Origin: Legionellaceae bacterium | GTDB taxonomy: Bacteria; Pseudomonadota; Gammaproteobacteria; Legionellales; Legionellaceae | Direction of reading: 5' to 3' | NCBI GenBank assembly: GCA_947504795.1 | Contig: CANNJG010000084.1 | Location: 1 to 8,304, forward strand | Length of the DNA stretch: 8,304 nt | Shown: piece by piece, positions 6,695 to 8,304 of the stretch | Numbering within the stretch: the stretch's first letter is position 1 | Layout of the letters: each line of letters begins with the position of its first letter | Notes under the pieces: model-generated | What the model was told of the DNA's origin: nothing | Seen by the model: the letters and a program-made list of their open reading frames with translations, nothing else | Database searches by the model: none | Made by a program: the position numbers and the translations under genes

Positions 6695-7393
6695 TCATAC
6701 TGGCTTCAAAGACAAAAGTGACTTAATCACCCCAGCCGGATCCGCCGCGCGCGTAATCGAGCGTCCAACCACCAAAAAATCACTCCCAAAATTCAGTGCT
6801 TCTTGTGGTGTGATCACCCGTGCTTGATCATCCACAGCATCACCGGGCAGACGGATCCCAGGGGTCACTGTTAAAAAGGTTTGACCCCCTATCGCTTTCA
6901 CATGTGCAACTTCCCACGCAGAGCATACGACCCCATCTAATCTTGCTTCGTGCGCTAACAAAGCTAAGCGTTCAACCTGCTGGAGAAGGGTTGTTTGAAT
7001 TCCGACTCCGGCCAAATTGGCTTGACGTAAAGACGTTAGAACGGTAACCGCAATTAAATACGGTCGATGGGGTCCGTAAGTCATAATAGCGTCATGCGCT
7101 GCTTGCAGCATTGCCAGGCCGCCTGACGCATGCACATTAACCATCCACACACCCAGATCCGCTGCAGCGGTGCAGGCTTGTGCGACTGTATTTGGAATAT
7201 CATGGAACTTCAGATCTAAGAAAATACGATAACCTTTTTTCACGATTCCACGCACAAACTCAGGGCCCGTCCGTAAAAAAAGTTCACTTCCTATTTTCAC
7301 AGCACACCATTTTGGATCTAATTGATCGATTAAGGTTAATGCTTGAGACGCGTCGTTATAATCCAGAGCTACAATTAACTGTTTCGAATTCAT
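6695..7393 (-). CDS. pyrF: Orotidine 5'-phosphate decarboxylase
   Basis: PyrF decarboxylates OMP to UMP, the last step of de novo pyrimidine synthesis, as a cytoplasmic TIM-barrel dimer. The 232-residue product has the complete active site: Lys33 in VKIGSELF, the charge network Asp60-Lys62-Asp65 in DLKFHDIPNT, TPGIR (177-181) and VGRSIT (209-214), which bind phosphate. The ATG at 7391-7393 is chosen because the family begins just before IVALDYND and because GGAAGGGGA lies 4 nt upstream; a frame extension to 7435 has no family match. The start shares one base with the lapB stop (TAATG), showing tight coupling. The lapB-pyrF order is the same as in enterobacteria. Confidence 0.97.
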   Translation of the reverse strand: MNSKQLIVALDYNDASQALTLIDQLDPKWCAVKIGSELFLRTGPEFVRGIVKKGYRIFLDLKFHDIPNTVAQACTAAADLGVWMVNVHASGGLAMLQAAHDAIMTYGPHRPYLIAVTVLTSLRQANLAGVGIQTTLLQQVERLALLAHEARLDGVVCSAWEVAHVKAIGGQTFLTVTPGIRLPGDAVDDQARVITPQEALNFGSDFLVVGRSITRAADPAGVIKSLLSLKPV

Positions 7394-8304
7394 TAATCCC
7401 CTTCCAAACCATGTATAGGTTTTGTTTTTCCCCATTGCTTACAACTGGGACACTGCCAATGCAATAACTTACCGCCAAAACCACATTGTCCACAGCGATA
7501 AATAGGCTTATTTTCTAAAAATTTTGAGGTAATCGCGTACAACATTTGAAGTTTATCACGTACTTTTCCATGAGCGGACTCTAGATGCCAATAAATCAAA
7601 CGATTCAATCCTCGAATCGAAGGATAACGGCCCAAATGTCCTGAAACATAATCAATGGCAAAATCTACCGATTTTTCAGAGCTCAAATAATCACCAATCA
7701 CGAAAATCACCGAGGCGCGCGGATGATCCGCTAAGGTTTGTTCTAAATAATCAATACATTCATCCATTGCATCTACTTCACGATAACACTGAACCAATGG
7801 TTCGATGATTTCATTTAAGAATTCAGGATCTTGCTCAGGCACACGTTTGAGCGCACGAATGGCAGGACGGTAACGCCCGGCTTGCATTTCCAGATTAGCC
7901 AGCATCAAGCTAGCACGCACCGAACGTGGATCGATGACTAAAGCTTCTTTAATCGATTGATACGCTTTATCTTGGTGTTTTTTCTTCAAGTCTTGTGTGG
8001 CAATTTCACAGTAATAATGTGCCGCTTCGATCTGCATGGAAATACCCGTAGACGCTTCAATTTGTTGCACAATATCCAGCGCTTTTTCCCAGGCTTTCTC
8101 TTGTTGATAAATCGCCAGCAAACCTTTCAAACTTCCGATTTCACGTTCACCCGATAATGTTACCACTTCTAAAAAAATACGTTCTGCGCGATCAAATACA
8201 CCTGCTGACATATAATCCTGTCCGAGTGCCATTAAGGCTTCTTTACGTTGGAAATCACTCAATTGCGGTCTGGCGATCAAATTTTGATGGATACGAATGG
8301 CGCG
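7393..8304 (-). CDS. lapB: LPS assembly protein LapB (5' part beyond window)
   Basis: LapB is an inner-membrane-anchored cytoplasmic TPR protein that, in E. coli, recruits LpxC to the FtsH protease and so limits lipid A synthesis. The visible 303 residues run open to the window edge: codons for RAIRIHQN precede the internal TTG at 8278-8280 and match the family, so the gene continues to the right and its start and membrane anchor are outside. TPR-like helical pairs such as QLSDFQRKEALMALGQDYM and DRAERIFLEV fill most of the protein. The C-terminal rubredoxin-like metal site is intact: CGQC and CPSC (DNA about 7441-7494), followed by the family ending KPIHGLEGD. From memory of E. coli LapB (389 residues), about 86 N-terminal residues are missing from the window. 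Confidence 0.93.
   Translation of the reverse strand, partial: RAIRIHQNLIARPQLSDFQRKEALMALGQDYMSAGVFDRAERIFLEVVTLSGEREIGSLKGLLAIYQQEKAWEKALDIVQQIEASTGISMQIEAAHYYCEIATQDLKKKHQDKAYQSIKEALVIDPRSVRASLMLANLEMQAGRYRPAIRALKRVPEQDPEFLNEIIEPLVQCYREVDAMDECIDYLEQTLADHPRASVIFVIGDYLSSEKSVDFAIDYVSGHLGRYPSIRGLNRLIYWHLESAHGKVRDKLQMLYAITSKFLENKPIYRCGQCGFGGKLLHWQCPSCKQWGKTKPIHGLEGD

Overview
This 8.3 kb window is a stretch of gammaproteobacterial chromosome with moderate GC, carrying mainly housekeeping genes. Three features point to Gammaproteobacteria: a lapB-pyrF pair, a ubiC-ubiA pair, and ndk followed directly by rlmN. The protein style (GT39 and GT2 sugar transferases, a minor pilin between pyrF and ubiC, an IS630-type remnant) would suit the Legionellales/Coxiellaceae, but that placement is inference and the sequence alone does not prove it. 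Almost everything is on the minus strand; only the transposase remnant and the GT39 gene are on the plus strand.

Layout: (1) 1-235 is a small scar. Three near-perfect copies of a 19-bp unit lie on an exact 25-bp period, with a decayed fourth copy that runs into the last ~47 codons of an IS630-family transposase. (2) 245-739 (-) is an EVE-domain protein, divergent from the next gene. (3) 805-2301 (+) is a GT39 membrane glycosyltransferase whose 3' end overlaps that of the convergent GT2 gene by 17 bp. (4) 4608 down to 2285 (-) is ndk-rlmN-GT2, with a recognisable promoter upstream of ndk and a 4-bp ATGA overlap between rlmN and the GT2 gene. (5) 6058 down to 4722 (-) is ubiC-ubiA, again coupled by ATGA, encoding the first two committed steps of ubiquinone synthesis. 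(6) 8304 down to 6121 (-) is lapB (cut by the window edge)-pyrF-pilin, with lapB and pyrF joined by TAATG.

How the genes fit together: the GT2 enzyme probably charges a polyprenyl-phosphate carrier with a sugar, and the GT39 enzyme probably transfers it to an envelope acceptor outside the inner membrane, so the two converging genes may form one pathway. LapB controls LPS synthesis through FtsH and LpxC. The other genes serve nucleotide supply (ndk, pyrF), ribosome/tRNA methylation (rlmN) and respiration (ubiC, ubiA). I see no defence island, CRISPR array, RNA gene or clearly new system. The items most worth checking are the 25-bp-period repeats joined to the transposase remnant, the GT39/GT2 pair with an altered acidic motif, and the pilin ORF that has only TTG start candidates.
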